Positions 1-7,124 of a DNA stretch of 8,330 bases are shown here, one piece after another. How positions within the stretch are numbered: the stretch's first letter is position 1; each line of letters begins with the position of its first letter. Below the pieces are notes generated by a model. The model made no database searches. It was not told the origin of the DNA and worked only from the letters and a program-made list of their open reading frames with translations. Made by a program: the position numbers and the translations under genes. Origin of the DNA: Gallionella sp. UBA6045 (GTDB taxonomy: Bacteria; Pseudomonadota; Gammaproteobacteria; Burkholderiales; Gallionellaceae); contig DIYV01000040.1 of the NCBI GenBank assembly GCA_002429165.1, positions 1 through 8,330 of the forward strand, read 5' to 3'.

Positions 1-468
1 ATCGATGTTCGCAACGCCTACACCATGGTCAGTATGCTTCAAGATGTGGTCAAGCATGGTACGGGCATTCGTGCCATGCAACTTGGCCGGCAAGATCTGG
101 CCGGCAAGACCGGCACCACGAACGATTCTATTGATGCCTGGTTTTGCGGCTTCCAGCCGACCGTGGTCGGTATCGCCTGGATGGGCTACGATCAACCGCG
201 TAGTCTGGGCGACAGGGAAACCGGCGGGGGAGCAGCTTTGCCAATCTGGATGGGTTACATGGGAAAGGTGCTCAAAGATGTACCGGAAGCCACTTACACC
301 ATGCCGGACAATATGGTTGAAGTACACATCGATGCAGATGGTTATCGTGATGACAATAGTCCGCGGGTCGAATATTTTTATAAAGAGAACGTTCCCCCCG
401 AACGTGCCATGCGCACGCCCAGCCAGGAAACAAAACCGACCGACACTGTCAGGGATCAATTGCTCTAA
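1..468 (+). CDS. mrcA: Penicillin-binding protein 1A, C-terminal part (5'-truncated by window edge)
   Basis: Only the last 155 residues of a class A penicillin-binding protein are present. The reading frame is open from base 1 and ends at TAA 466-468. These enzymes sit in the inner membrane and polymerise and cross-link peptidoglycan; this part is the end of the transpeptidase domain. The third active-site box of the penicillin-binding fold, KTGTTND, is at visible residues 36-42. It is followed by the family-typical stretch with DAWFCGF and a Trp-Met-Gly-Tyr-Asp segment. The 'GGGAALPIW' region and a polar, Pro-rich tail also fit PBP1A. The SxxK and SxN boxes and the glycosyltransferase domain would lie upstream of the window. 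The next gene starts 8 bases after the stop on the same strand, so the two may be co-transcribed. The call to a class A PBP is firm. The 1A (mrcA/ponA) subtype rests on general resemblance. Confidence 0.88.
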   Translation: MDVRNAYTMVSMLQDVVKHGTGIRAMQLGRQDLAGKTGTTNDSIDAWFCGFQPTVVGIAWMGYDQPRSLGDRETGGGAALPIWMGYMGKVLKDVPEATYTMPDNMVEVHIDADGYRDDNSPRVEYFYKENVPPERAMRTPSQETKPTDTVRDQLL

Positions 469-476
469 CCACTGGC

Positions 477-1085
477 ATGAGCAAAGAACGCCCGCCCAGA
501 GAATATGCACATAGACGCGACCTGATGCGCGAGCAACTTGCGCATCAGGCCGCAAAACTGATGGCGGAAGATGGCATCACCGACCACGCCTTTGCCAAAC
601 GCAAGGCGGCCCGGCAACTCGGCGCAGCGGACACTCAACATTTGCCCAGCAATCAGGAAGTGGATGAAGCGTTGAACAGCTATCGCGCGCTCTACCAGCA
701 AGACAGCCACCCCGACATTCTTTATCAGCTTCGCGAGGAAGCGCTCGCCACCATGCGCCTTCTGGCAGGGTTTCATCCCTACCTGACCGGTTCGGTATTG
801 AACGGGACGGCCGGCGAACAGTCCGATGTCAACCTGATGCTGTTCAGCGACGACGCCAAGGCCGTCCTGTTGTTCCTGCTAAAGCACAAAATTGATTTTG
901 AGGATGGGGAATGGAAGATACGGGTCAATGGACGCGAAGAGTCGGTACCGAGCTATACCCTGATCGGCGAATCCGGTGCACAGATTCACATCATCGTCCT
1001 GCCGGAAAACGCGCGCCATAGCGGTAGCCGCCATCCTGAGACCCATGCGGATATTGCGGCGGTGGAGGCATTGTTGGCGGGTTGA
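477..1085 (+). CDS. Conserved protein with a nucleotidyltransferase-like domain, function unknown
   Basis: This is a 202-residue soluble protein without signal peptide or membrane segments. The N-terminal half is helical and charged, with 'AKRKAARQLG' (residues 40-49) followed by 'LPSNQEVDEAL' (56-66). This pattern recurs in a family of uncharacterised proteobacterial proteins. The second half carries GSVLNGTAG (105-113) followed by SDVNLMLFSDD (116-126). That resembles the G-S-x(n)-D-x-D signature of the polymerase-beta-type nucleotidyltransferase fold, but the usual second aspartate is Asn (DVN instead of DID/DVD), so catalysis is doubtful. A beta-strand pair (GAQIHIIVLP, 167-176) follows. 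Such proteins are sometimes labelled as nucleotidyltransferases or as UDP-N-acetylmuramate-alanine ligase; I see no Mur-ligase motif. The ATG at 477 lies 8 bases after the PBP stop with no clear Shine-Dalgarno sequence; ATG 525 is a possible later start. Being a real gene is well supported, but the function is not known. Confidence 0.75.
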   Translation: MSKERPPREYAHRRDLMREQLAHQAAKLMAEDGITDHAFAKRKAARQLGAADTQHLPSNQEVDEALNSYRALYQQDSHPDILYQLREEALATMRLLAGFHPYLTGSVLNGTAGEQSDVNLMLFSDDAKAVLLFLLKHKIDFEDGEWKIRVNGREESVPSYTLIGESGAQIHIIVLPENARHSGSRHPETHADIAAVEALLAG

Positions 1086-1089
1086 TGAT

Positions 1090-1166
1090 GTAGGTTGGGT
1101 GGAGCGTAGCGATACCCAACAAACGAAACACAAACGATGGGTATCGCGTTGCTCAACCCATCCTAC
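1090..1166. repeat. REPIN-like element: two inverted REP units
   Basis: Two 31-base arms face each other in inverted orientation, at 1090-1120 and 1136-1166, separated by a 15-base A-rich spacer. After reverse-complementing the second arm, 25 of 31 positions match. Each arm starts with GTAGG at its outer end and contains its own short palindrome (TGGGT...ACCCA). A GTAG head followed by an imperfect palindrome is the hallmark of REP sequences mobilised by REP-associated tyrosine transposases (RAYTs). The inverted pair is the REPIN/BIME arrangement. It lies between the convergent unknown gene and hemB, a usual location for such repeats, and may act as a transcription barrier or mRNA end stabiliser. 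No RAYT gene is in the window. Confidence 0.8.
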
Positions 1167-1253
1167 CGAGCTACCTGATCGGAATGCAGGGTGCGAGAAA
1201 TGAATCGCTTTGCAGCCTTCAGAACCATTAATCCCTTAAATGGCTGTTGGTTA

Positions 1254-2309
<1,056 letters not shown>

Positions 2310-2320
2310 TTATCTCATCT

Positions 2321-2424
2321 CGTGAATGGTGTGAATCATTCCACGTTTCTCCTCCCTGAGCGTGTGTCTTGACTCTGTTAAGACTTTGCCCCCGGCCTCC
2401 CCCTTTGGCCGGGGGCATTTTTTT
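2321..2424 (+). ncRNA. Candidate small RNA ending in an intrinsic terminator
   Basis: This is a candidate transcript of about 100 nt on the plus strand between two minus-strand genes. The parts seen are: a 5' hairpin at 2321-2345 (CGTGAATG pairing with CATTCCACG, one bulged base, 8-nt loop); an unpaired pyrimidine stretch TCTCCTCCCT at 2348-2357, complementary to Shine-Dalgarno sequences; a small hairpin at 2366-2384 (GTCTT/AAGAC); and a strong terminator at 2388-2424. A weak promoter-like pair, TTGGAA (2288-2293), 17 bases, then TATCTC (2311-2316), would place the transcription start close to 2323. No open reading frame with a ribosome site is present on this strand. I do not recognise a known RNA family. 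The layout (5' stem, single-stranded CU-rich linker, terminator) is typical of trans-acting sRNAs. The terminator is firm; the RNA itself is inference. Confidence 0.4.
2388..2424 (+). terminator. Strong rho-independent terminator, plus strand
   Basis: A perfect 10-bp GC stem, GCCCCCGGCC (2388-2397) and GGCCGGGGGC (2407-2416), encloses a 9-base loop. It is followed by A and seven T (2418-2424). On the minus strand the stem is followed by AAAGTC with no T run, so it should work only for plus-strand transcription. No plus-strand protein gene lies immediately upstream. Confidence 0.88.
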
Positions 2425-2465
2425 GCCCAAAATCCAAAATGCCGTCGCCATACGTTGTTGCACTC

Positions 2466-2513
2466 AAATAATCTTGCTTGCATACCGCCTTGTATGCGGC
2501 GCTACGATTATTT
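2466..2513. repeat. Imperfect palindrome downstream of engB
   Basis: An outer perfect 8-base inverted repeat, AAATAATC (2466-2473) and GATTATTT (2506-2513), encloses an inner stem GCATAC (2480-2485) / GTATGC (2492-2497) with a 6-base loop. It begins 8 bases past the engB stop and could form a hairpin at the 3' end of the engB mRNA. No run of T follows on the minus strand, so it is not a classical terminator. The rest of the 2425-2521 stretch holds nothing else I can recognise. Confidence 0.5.
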
Positions 2514-2521
2514 TCGTGCGC

Positions 2522-3139
2522 CTAGTCTGGCTTAGGCATTTTGGATTTTCCTTCAAACCAGTTTGCAATCACGGCTTCCGCCTCGTCCATGCCCAATTTT
2601 TTCAGACTGGAAAATAATTGCACAGTGCACTGCGGAAAATGCTCGGCAAGATGGGATTTTACCCGACTCAATGTCAGCGTGGCTTGTTGCCTGCTGAGCT
2701 TGTCCGACTTGGTAAGCAGGATATGCACCGGTTTGCCGGTCGGCGCAAACCAGTCCAGCATATTCTCATCCAGCTCGGTCAGCGGATGGCGGGAATCCAT
2801 GATCACAACCAGGCCGCTCAATTCATCGCGCGTTTGCAAATATTCACTGAGCAAACCTTCCCAATGACGTTTGCTTTCTGGCGGGACTTTGGCATATCCG
2901 TAACCGGGCAAATCCACTAAATAATTATTGTTACCCAGGGAAAAATAATTCAGGTGTTGGGTACGCCCCGGTGTTTTGCTGGTATAAGCCAGACGCACAT
3001 GATTCGCCAATGTGTTGATCGCGCTCGACTTGCCCGCATTGGAACGCCCGACAAATGCCACTTCCCTGCCGCCATGCTGCGGCAAGTCTTTCAGATGATT
3101 GACGGTGGTGTAGAACGCAGCTTGTGAGAACAGCCCCAT
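2522..3139 (-). CDS. engB: Ribosome biogenesis GTP-binding protein EngB/YsxC
   Basis: A 205-residue TRAFAC-class GTPase needed for assembly of the large ribosomal subunit in the family. All G motifs are visible: G1 P-loop GRSNAGKSS (31-39), G2 Thr60 within KTPGRT, G3 DLPGYG (76-81), G4 TKSD (143-146) and G5 SSLKK (177-181). Size and the short N-terminal extension before the P-loop match the YihA/EngB family. The start codon overlaps the hemL stop by one base (TAATG), with GGA a few bases upstream inside hemL, so translation is probably coupled to hemL. It is the last gene of the thiD-thiE-hemL-engB cluster. The downstream region contains a palindrome but no minus-strand terminator, so read-through toward hemB is possible. 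Confidence 0.97.
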   Translation of the reverse strand: MGLFSQAAFYTTVNHLKDLPQHGGREVAFVGRSNAGKSSAINTLANHVRLAYTSKTPGRTQHLNYFSLGNNNYLVDLPGYGYAKVPPESKRHWEGLLSEYLQTRDELSGLVVIMDSRHPLTELDENMLDWFAPTGKPVHILLTKSDKLSRQQATLTLSRVKSHLAEHFPQCTVQLFSSLKKLGMDEAEAVIANWFEGKSKMPKPD

Positions 3140-4422
3140 TATTTCCAGGACTTGAATATCTTGTCAGCTGCCGCGATGGTGGCCGCGATGTCAGCCTCGG
3201 TGTGAGCCGAGGAAACAAAGCCTGCCTCGAAGGCGGACGGCGCGAGATATACCCCCGCCTCCAGCATGGCGTGAAAAAACCGATTGAACGCCTCTTTGTC
3301 GCAATTCATCACCTCGGCATAGCTGGTCGGCAAAGCCTTGCTGAAATACAGGCCGAACATGCCGCCTATGGATTGCGCGCAGAACGGAATGCCGTGTTGC
3401 CTGGCGCTGGCCGACAATCCATCGGTCAAATGTTTTGCCAGTTTGGAAAGGTTTTCGTAAAAACCCTTTGCCTGCACGAGCTTGAGAGTAGCCATTCCAG
3501 CTGCCACCGCCACCGGATTGCCGGACAATGTGCCGGCCTGGTACACCGCACCGAGTGGAGCCAGGCATTGCATGATGTCGCGCCGCCCGCCGAATGCCGC
3601 AGCCGGCAGGCCTCCCCCCATTACCTTGCCCAGCGTCACCAGATCCGGCTTGATGCCGAAATAGCCTTGCGCGCCCTGCAGGCTGACGCGGAAACCCGTC
3701 ATCACCTCGTCCAGGATCAGCACCGCACCGTACTTGGTACAAAGGCTGCGCAATGCATTCAGAAACTCCGGCTTGGGCGTGATCAGATTCATGTTTCCCG
3801 CCACCGGTTCGACGATTACCGCCGCAATCTCCTTGCCCATCCCGGCGAAGGCGCGCTCCAGTCCCGCTGCATCGTTGTAATCCAGCACCGTGGTCAGCGC
3901 GGCGATCTCGGCAGGCACGCCGGACGAACTCGGCTGCCCGAACGTCAGCGCTCCGGATCCAGCCTTGACCAGCAAACCATCGGAATGCCCGTGATAACAG
4001 CCCTCGAACTTGATGATGCGGCTGCGTCCGGTAAAGCCCCGCGCCAGACGGATTGCCGACATCGTGGCTTCGGTGCCGGAACTCACCAGGCGCACCATTT
4101 CCAGGCTCGGCAACAGCTTGCACAACAGCTCCGCCATTTCCAGTTCGGCCGCCGTTGGCGCACCGAAACCCAGGCCTTGTGCTGCCGCATCCTGCACCGC
4201 CTTGACCACGTCGGGATGACAGTGCCCGACGATCATCGGCCCCCATGAACCGACGTAATCGGTATAGCGCTTGCCATCCGCATCCCAAACATAAGCACCC
4301 TGGCCACGCTGCAAAAACAGCGGCGTACCGCCGACTGAACGGAACGCGCGTACCGGTGAATTCACCCCACCCGGAATAACTTTTTGTGATTCATCGAAAA
4401 GCTGCTGGTTGTGCGAAGTCAT
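3139..4422 (-). CDS. hemL: Glutamate-1-semialdehyde 2,1-aminomutase
   Basis: HemL is a PLP-dependent class III aminotransferase-fold enzyme. It isomerises glutamate-1-semialdehyde to 5-aminolevulinate, the last step of the C5 route to heme. The protein is 427 residues, the usual length. Visible features are the N-terminal [11 protein letters not shown] block (17-27), [10 protein letters not shown] (114-123) for cofactor phosphate binding, YHGH (143-146), the flexible gating loop around [16 protein letters not shown] (155-170), the PLP-contacting LDEVMTGFR (237-245) and the Schiff-base Lys266 in TLGKVMGGG. The ATG at 4422 lies 16 bases after the thiE stop, with only a weak purine-rich ribosome site. 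The stop overlaps the engB start. The product feeds HemB, encoded on the same strand beyond engB. Confidence 0.98.
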   Translation of the reverse strand: MTSHNQQLFDESQKVIPGGVNSPVRAFRSVGGTPLFLQRGQGAYVWDADGKRYTDYVGSWGPMIVGHCHPDVVKAVQDAAAQGLGFGAPTAAELEMAELLCKLLPSLEMVRLVSSGTEATMSAIRLARGFTGRSRIIKFEGCYHGHSDGLLVKAGSGALTFGQPSSSGVPAEIAALTTVLDYNDAAGLERAFAGMGKEIAAVIVEPVAGNMNLITPKPEFLNALRSLCTKYGAVLILDEVMTGFRVSLQGAQGYFGIKPDLVTLGKVMGGGLPAAAFGGRRDIMQCLAPLGAVYQAGTLSGNPVAVAAGMATLKLVQAKGFYENLSKLAKHLTDGLSASARQHGIPFCAQSIGGMFGLYFSKALPTSYAEVMNCDKEAFNRFFHAMLEAGVYLAPSAFEAGFVSSAHTEADIAATIAAADKIFKSWK

Positions 4423-4438
4423 GTTATATCTTTACTTT

Positions 4439-5086
4439 CTATCGAACAAATTTCGGATAATTCAAATTTGAAAACTGCCGCGCAGCATTCTGGATATCGG
4501 CCGCACTGAATACAGCGGAAATCACCGCCAAGGCATTTGCGCCGGCTTCCAGCAACTGCGCGCCATTGCCGACTGTAATGCCGCCTATCGCCACCAACGG
4601 GACTCCAATTTCGCGGCGTGCCTGCCGCAATAGATCCGGCGATGCCAGCACTGCATCCGGCTTGACAGTCGAAGCAAAGAAGCTGCCAAAAGCCACATAA
4701 TCCGCGCCTTGCTGAACCGCTTCATGCGCCAAAGCGGCGCGATTATAGCAAGATACGCCGATCAGTTTAGCCTTGCCCAATACCGCGCGGGCGGCGGCCA
4801 CACTGCCATCTTCACCCCCCAGATGCACACCTTCAGCGCCTACCTGCTGCGCCAGCACCGCATCATCATTGATGACCAGCGGCACAGAAAATTCATGGGT
4901 CAAATCGCGCAATGCACTGGCTTGTTCCAGACGCAGCGCCGCACCAGCGGTCTTGTTGCGATACTGCAACACCCGCGCGCCGCCGGATAAAACCAGCCTT
5001 ACCTTGTACAACAGATCCGCCGTATTCTGCTCGTCCGGCGTGATCGCGTATAAACCGTTAATTCGGGCGCTCAGGCTGTGGCTCAT
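4439..5086 (-). CDS. thiE: Thiamine-phosphate synthase
   Basis: ThiE joins HMP-pyrophosphate and thiazole phosphate to thiamine monophosphate in the cytoplasm. From the chosen ATG (5086) the protein has 215 residues, the usual size for this TIM-barrel family. Motifs seen: YAITPD near the N-terminus (13-18), QYRNK (41-45) for the pyrimidine substrate, INDD (72-75), GVHLGGED (86-93), the GSFFASTVKP loop (134-143), AIGGI (166-170) and VIS (188-190) for phosphate binding. The frame stays open upstream to 5158, but that extension lies inside thiD and is unlike ThiE. GAAGAGG stands just before the tandem ATGs at 5089 and 5086. Either start overlaps the end of thiD by about 30 bases, so coupling to thiD is likely. 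hemL follows after 16 bases. Confidence 0.95.
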   Translation of the reverse strand: MSHSLSARINGLYAITPDEQNTADLLYKVRLVLSGGARVLQYRNKTAGAALRLEQASALRDLTHEFSVPLVINDDAVLAQQVGAEGVHLGGEDGSVAAARAVLGKAKLIGVSCYNRAALAHEAVQQGADYVAFGSFFASTVKPDAVLASPDLLRQARREIGVPLVAIGGITVGNGAQLLEAGANALAVISAVFSAADIQNAARQFSNLNYPKFVR

Positions 5087-5900
5087 CATCCTCTTCACCG
5101 CGCGCCCAGAATAAACGATCCGGTATGTGCTGCCCCATGCCGGGCCGAAATCCCGCATTCAGGGTTTGCCATGTGTATTCCTGCGCCTCCTTTACCGCCT
5201 CCGGCACGGCCACACCCTGCGCCATCAGCGCCGCAATCGCGGATGCAAGGGTGCAGCCAGAACCGTGATAGATACCCGGCAAGCGCGCCCAGCTATCGCT
5301 GCTGACCACGCCAAGTTCACTGTACAAAGTGTTGGTGACCTTGGGCGTCTGTTCATGCGTACCTGTGATCAGCACATACTCGCAACCCATGCGCAATATG
5401 CGCTTGGCGCATTCCTCCAGCGTCGGGTCGTCCTCTTCATTGTCTTCGTCCAGCGCGAGACGGCGTGCCTCCATGCTGTTCGGCGTGATGATGGTCGTCT
5501 GCGGGATCAACAGCTCGCGCATCGCATCCAGCATGTCTTCATTAGCCAATTCGTCGCCGCGTCCCGAAGAGAGCACCGGATCCAGCACCAACGGAATATC
5601 GGGATAGTCCGCCAATACCTCGGCTATCGCCGCGATGTTTTCCACGCTGCCGAGCAGACCGATCTTGAATGCCGCAACCGGCACATCCTCCAGCATGGCG
5701 CGCGCCTGATCCACCACCCATTCGGGATCGATAGGCAGCACATCATCCACACCGCTGGTGTCCTGCACGGTGATTGCCGTCACGACCGACAATGGGTGAC
5801 AGCCCATGCTGGAAATGGTCAACAGGTCAGCCTGCAAGCCCGCACCCCCGCTGGGGTCGGATGCGGCAAAAGTCATTACTAACGGGAACGATTCAGACAT
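5058..5900 (-). CDS. thiD: Hydroxymethylpyrimidine/phosphomethylpyrimidine kinase
   Basis: ThiD phosphorylates hydroxymethylpyrimidine twice to give HMP-pyrophosphate, the co-substrate of ThiE. It is a 280-residue ribokinase-fold protein. Visible features: SDPSGGAGLQAD (14-25) at the substrate site, TVQDT (44-48) with the family's conserved Gln, FKIGLLG (78-84), LDPVLSSG (106-113), ITPNSMEA (138-145), and the anion-hole/catalytic GSGCTLASA (213-221) with Cys216. A short acidic, Pro-rich tail (EEDDEPQPERPN) is encoded where thiE overlaps. It is the first gene of the minus-strand cluster and is divergent from gloA. No convincing Shine-Dalgarno sequence precedes ATG 5900, and the 98-base upstream region lacks the conserved boxes of a TPP riboswitch. 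Confidence 0.97.
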   Translation of the reverse strand: MSESFPLVMTFAASDPSGGAGLQADLLTISSMGCHPLSVVTAITVQDTSGVDDVLPIDPEWVVDQARAMLEDVPVAAFKIGLLGSVENIAAIAEVLADYPDIPLVLDPVLSSGRGDELANEDMLDAMRELLIPQTTIITPNSMEARRLALDEDNEEDDPTLEECAKRILRMGCEYVLITGTHEQTPKVTNTLYSELGVVSSDSWARLPGIYHGSGCTLASAIAALMAQGVAVPEAVKEAQEYTWQTLNAGFRPGMGQHIPDRLFWARGEEDDEPQPERPN

Positions 5901-5904
5901 AATC

Positions 5905-5947
5905 TAGGGTATGGGTAATATGCGCGACGTGTACGCATTTTACCCTA
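5905..5947. promoter_or_regulatory. Inverted repeat in the divergent thiD/gloA promoter region
   Basis: TAGGGTA (5905-5911) and its exact complement TACCCTA (5941-5947) flank 29 bases, and a further GGGTAA copy sits at 5913-5918. A TATGAT box (5948-5953, plus strand) could be a -10 element for gloA, and TAAAAT on the minus strand (5937-5942) a -10 for thiD; neither has a good -35. The repeat touches both boxes and could be an operator, but this is a guess from position only. Confidence 0.3.
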
Positions 5948-5985
5948 TATGATAGCGACTACCGAACACAATGATATTTTCGATT

Positions 5986-5991
5986 GGGAGG
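5986..5991 (+). promoter_or_regulatory. Ribosome binding site deciding the gloA start
   Basis: GGGAGG lies 7 bases upstream of ATG 5999, an ideal distance. A TTG at 5984 in the same frame would put this Shine-Dalgarno sequence inside the coding region, so it is rejected as start. Confidence 0.85.
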
Positions 5992-5998
5992 AAACAGG

Positions 5999-6385
5999 AT
6001 GCGCATACTTCACACCATGCTGCGCGTGGTCGATCTGGAGAAATCACTCGCGTTTTATACCGGCGTACTCGGGATGAAATTGCTGCGCCGCACCGACTAT
6101 CCGGACGGGAAATTCACCCTCGCTTTTGTCGGCTACAGCGACGAAGCCAGCGGTGCGGTGATCGAACTCACCCACAACTGGGGCACGGAACAATACGAAC
6201 TCGGCAACGCCTACGGTCACATCGCCATTGAAGTGGAAGATGCTTACGCCGCCTGCGAAAACATCAAACAGCGCGGCGGCAAGATGGTGCGCGAGGCGGG
6301 GCCGATGAAGCACGGCAACACAGTAATCGCATTTGTTGACGACCCTGATGGTTACAAGATCGAGCTGATCCAGAAGAAGGATTAA
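5999..6385 (+). CDS. gloA: Lactoylglutathione lyase (glyoxalase I)
   Basis: GloA converts the hemithioacetal of methylglyoxal and glutathione to S-lactoylglutathione, detoxifying methylglyoxal in the cytoplasm. From ATG 5999 the protein has 128 residues with the two-module vicinal-oxygen-chelate fold: [20 protein letters not shown] at the N-terminus, GHIAIEVED (73-81) opening the second module and [12 protein letters not shown] (114-125) near the end. The four metal ligands fall at His5, Glu56, His74 and Glu122, the same positions as in the Ni-dependent E. coli enzyme. The short form without the inserts of zinc-type enzymes also points to Ni/Co activation. It stands alone between divergent thiD and the kup remnant. 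No clear terminator follows, only a hairpin at 6451-6474. Confidence 0.97.
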   Translation: MRILHTMLRVVDLEKSLAFYTGVLGMKLLRRTDYPDGKFTLAFVGYSDEASGAVIELTHNWGTEQYELGNAYGHIAIEVEDAYAACENIKQRGGKMVREAGPMKHGNTVIAFVDDPDGYKIELIQKKD

Positions 6386-6450
6386 CACATAAACTCGTGA
6401 TACCTGAAGCGATCACCTTGACTCATCAAATAGATTAAGGCAACTTCGCC

Positions 6451-6474
6451 GGAGATAGTCCGACAGCTATCTCC
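6451..6474 (+). other. Hairpin between gloA and kup
   Basis: GGAGATAG (6451-6458) and CTATCTCC (6467-6474) form a perfect 8-bp stem with an 8-base loop in the gloA-kup spacer. No T run follows in either direction. It may stabilise the gloA mRNA end or lie in the kup leader; the role is unknown. I see nothing else distinct in 6386-6560. Confidence 0.45.
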
Positions 6475-6560
6475 AATGACATACCCAACATCGTTTGTCG
6501 GTTTGCAGCCGGCCATATTGCCAAAATTCAAATTGCTATTGCTTTCTCCAGCAATCGACC

Positions 6561-6570
6561 AAGGGTAGGA
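6561..6570 (+). promoter_or_regulatory. Ribosome binding site of the ancestral kup start
   Basis: AAGGGTAGGA immediately precedes ATG 6571. AAGG is 6 bases from the ATG, a good distance. This supports 6571 as the original kup start even though its frame is later lost. Confidence 0.55.
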
Positions 6571-7124
6571 ATGCCAACCGAATCAACAATAGAAGAAGGC
6601 AGGAATGTCCAAAACGAGGTGTCGAAGCAAACACCTCCGCCTCACCCCAGAGCAAATTATTCGCTGTTCTGGCCGTAGCGGTACTCGGGGTAGTCTACGG
6701 GGACATCGGCACCAGCCCGATTTACGCCTTGCGCGAATGTTTCGCCGGTAAGCATCCCATTCCAGTCACGACTGACAACGTCCTCGGTATTCTCTCGCTC
6801 ATATTCTGGACGCTGCTCCCGGTAATTTCGCTCAAGTACATGGTCTACGTGCTGCGCGCAGATAATCGCGGCGAAGGCGGCATCTTTGCCCTGCTTGCTC
6901 TGCTCCGACCGGACAGGCAACAAACCCGGTGGATCCGTCGCGTTCTGATTCTGCTCGGATTGCTGGGCGCCTCCATACTGTACGGTGACGCAGTGATCAC
7001 ACCGGCGATCTCGGTGCTGAGCGCGGTGGAAGGACTGCAGCTTGCCGCACCCGGCCTGCAAAGCTATGTAATACCCATTACCGTGATCATCCTGGTCCTG
7101 CTATTCAGCGTTCAGAGCCACGGC
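6571..7124 (+). pseudogene. kup: Potassium transporter Kup, N-terminal fragment (frameshifted)
   Basis: This codes for the start of a Kup/Trk-D-type low-affinity potassium uptake permease of the inner membrane. The start is ATG 6571 with a good ribosome site. The first 26 codons (beginning MPTESTIEEG) are in one frame, which stops at TAG 6676. From the C4 run at 6645-6648 the family sequence continues in another frame; one extra C there would join them (PHP-QSKLFAV). In the second frame the hallmark motifs are GVVYGDIGTSPIYALRE, RADNRGEGGI and YGDAVITPAISVLSAVEGL, with the first hydrophobic membrane segments between. Family similarity ends at FSVQSHG (7124), where the remainder has been deleted. 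Reading the second frame back to TTG 6495 gives a Cys-rich leader with no ribosome site, so I reject it. It is likely non-functional if the sequence is correct. Confidence 0.85.

Noticed and set aside
2388..2416. The GC hairpin as terminator of the engB/thiD operon on the minus strand
   Set aside because: On the minus strand the stem is preceded by A residues and followed by AAAGTC, without a T run, so it should not act in that direction.
3124..4248. Long plus-strand open frame (374 codons) antisense to hemL
   Set aside because: It is a shadow of the GC-rich hemL codons, with low-complexity His/Arg/Gln composition and no ribosome site or known motif.
5087..5158. Upstream extension of thiE to 5158
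   Set aside because: The extra residues lie inside thiD and do not resemble ThiE; the tandem ATGs at 5089/5086 give the normal family length.
5901..5998. TPP riboswitch upstream of thiD
   Set aside because: The conserved CTGAGA and ACCTGA-type boxes are not present, and the space is too small once the gloA promoter and ribosome site are counted.
6495..6640. TTG 6495 as the start of Kup
   Set aside because: The resulting leader is Cys-rich, unlike Kup N-termini, and has no Shine-Dalgarno sequence. ATG 6571 in the neighbouring frame has a good one and a plausible leader.
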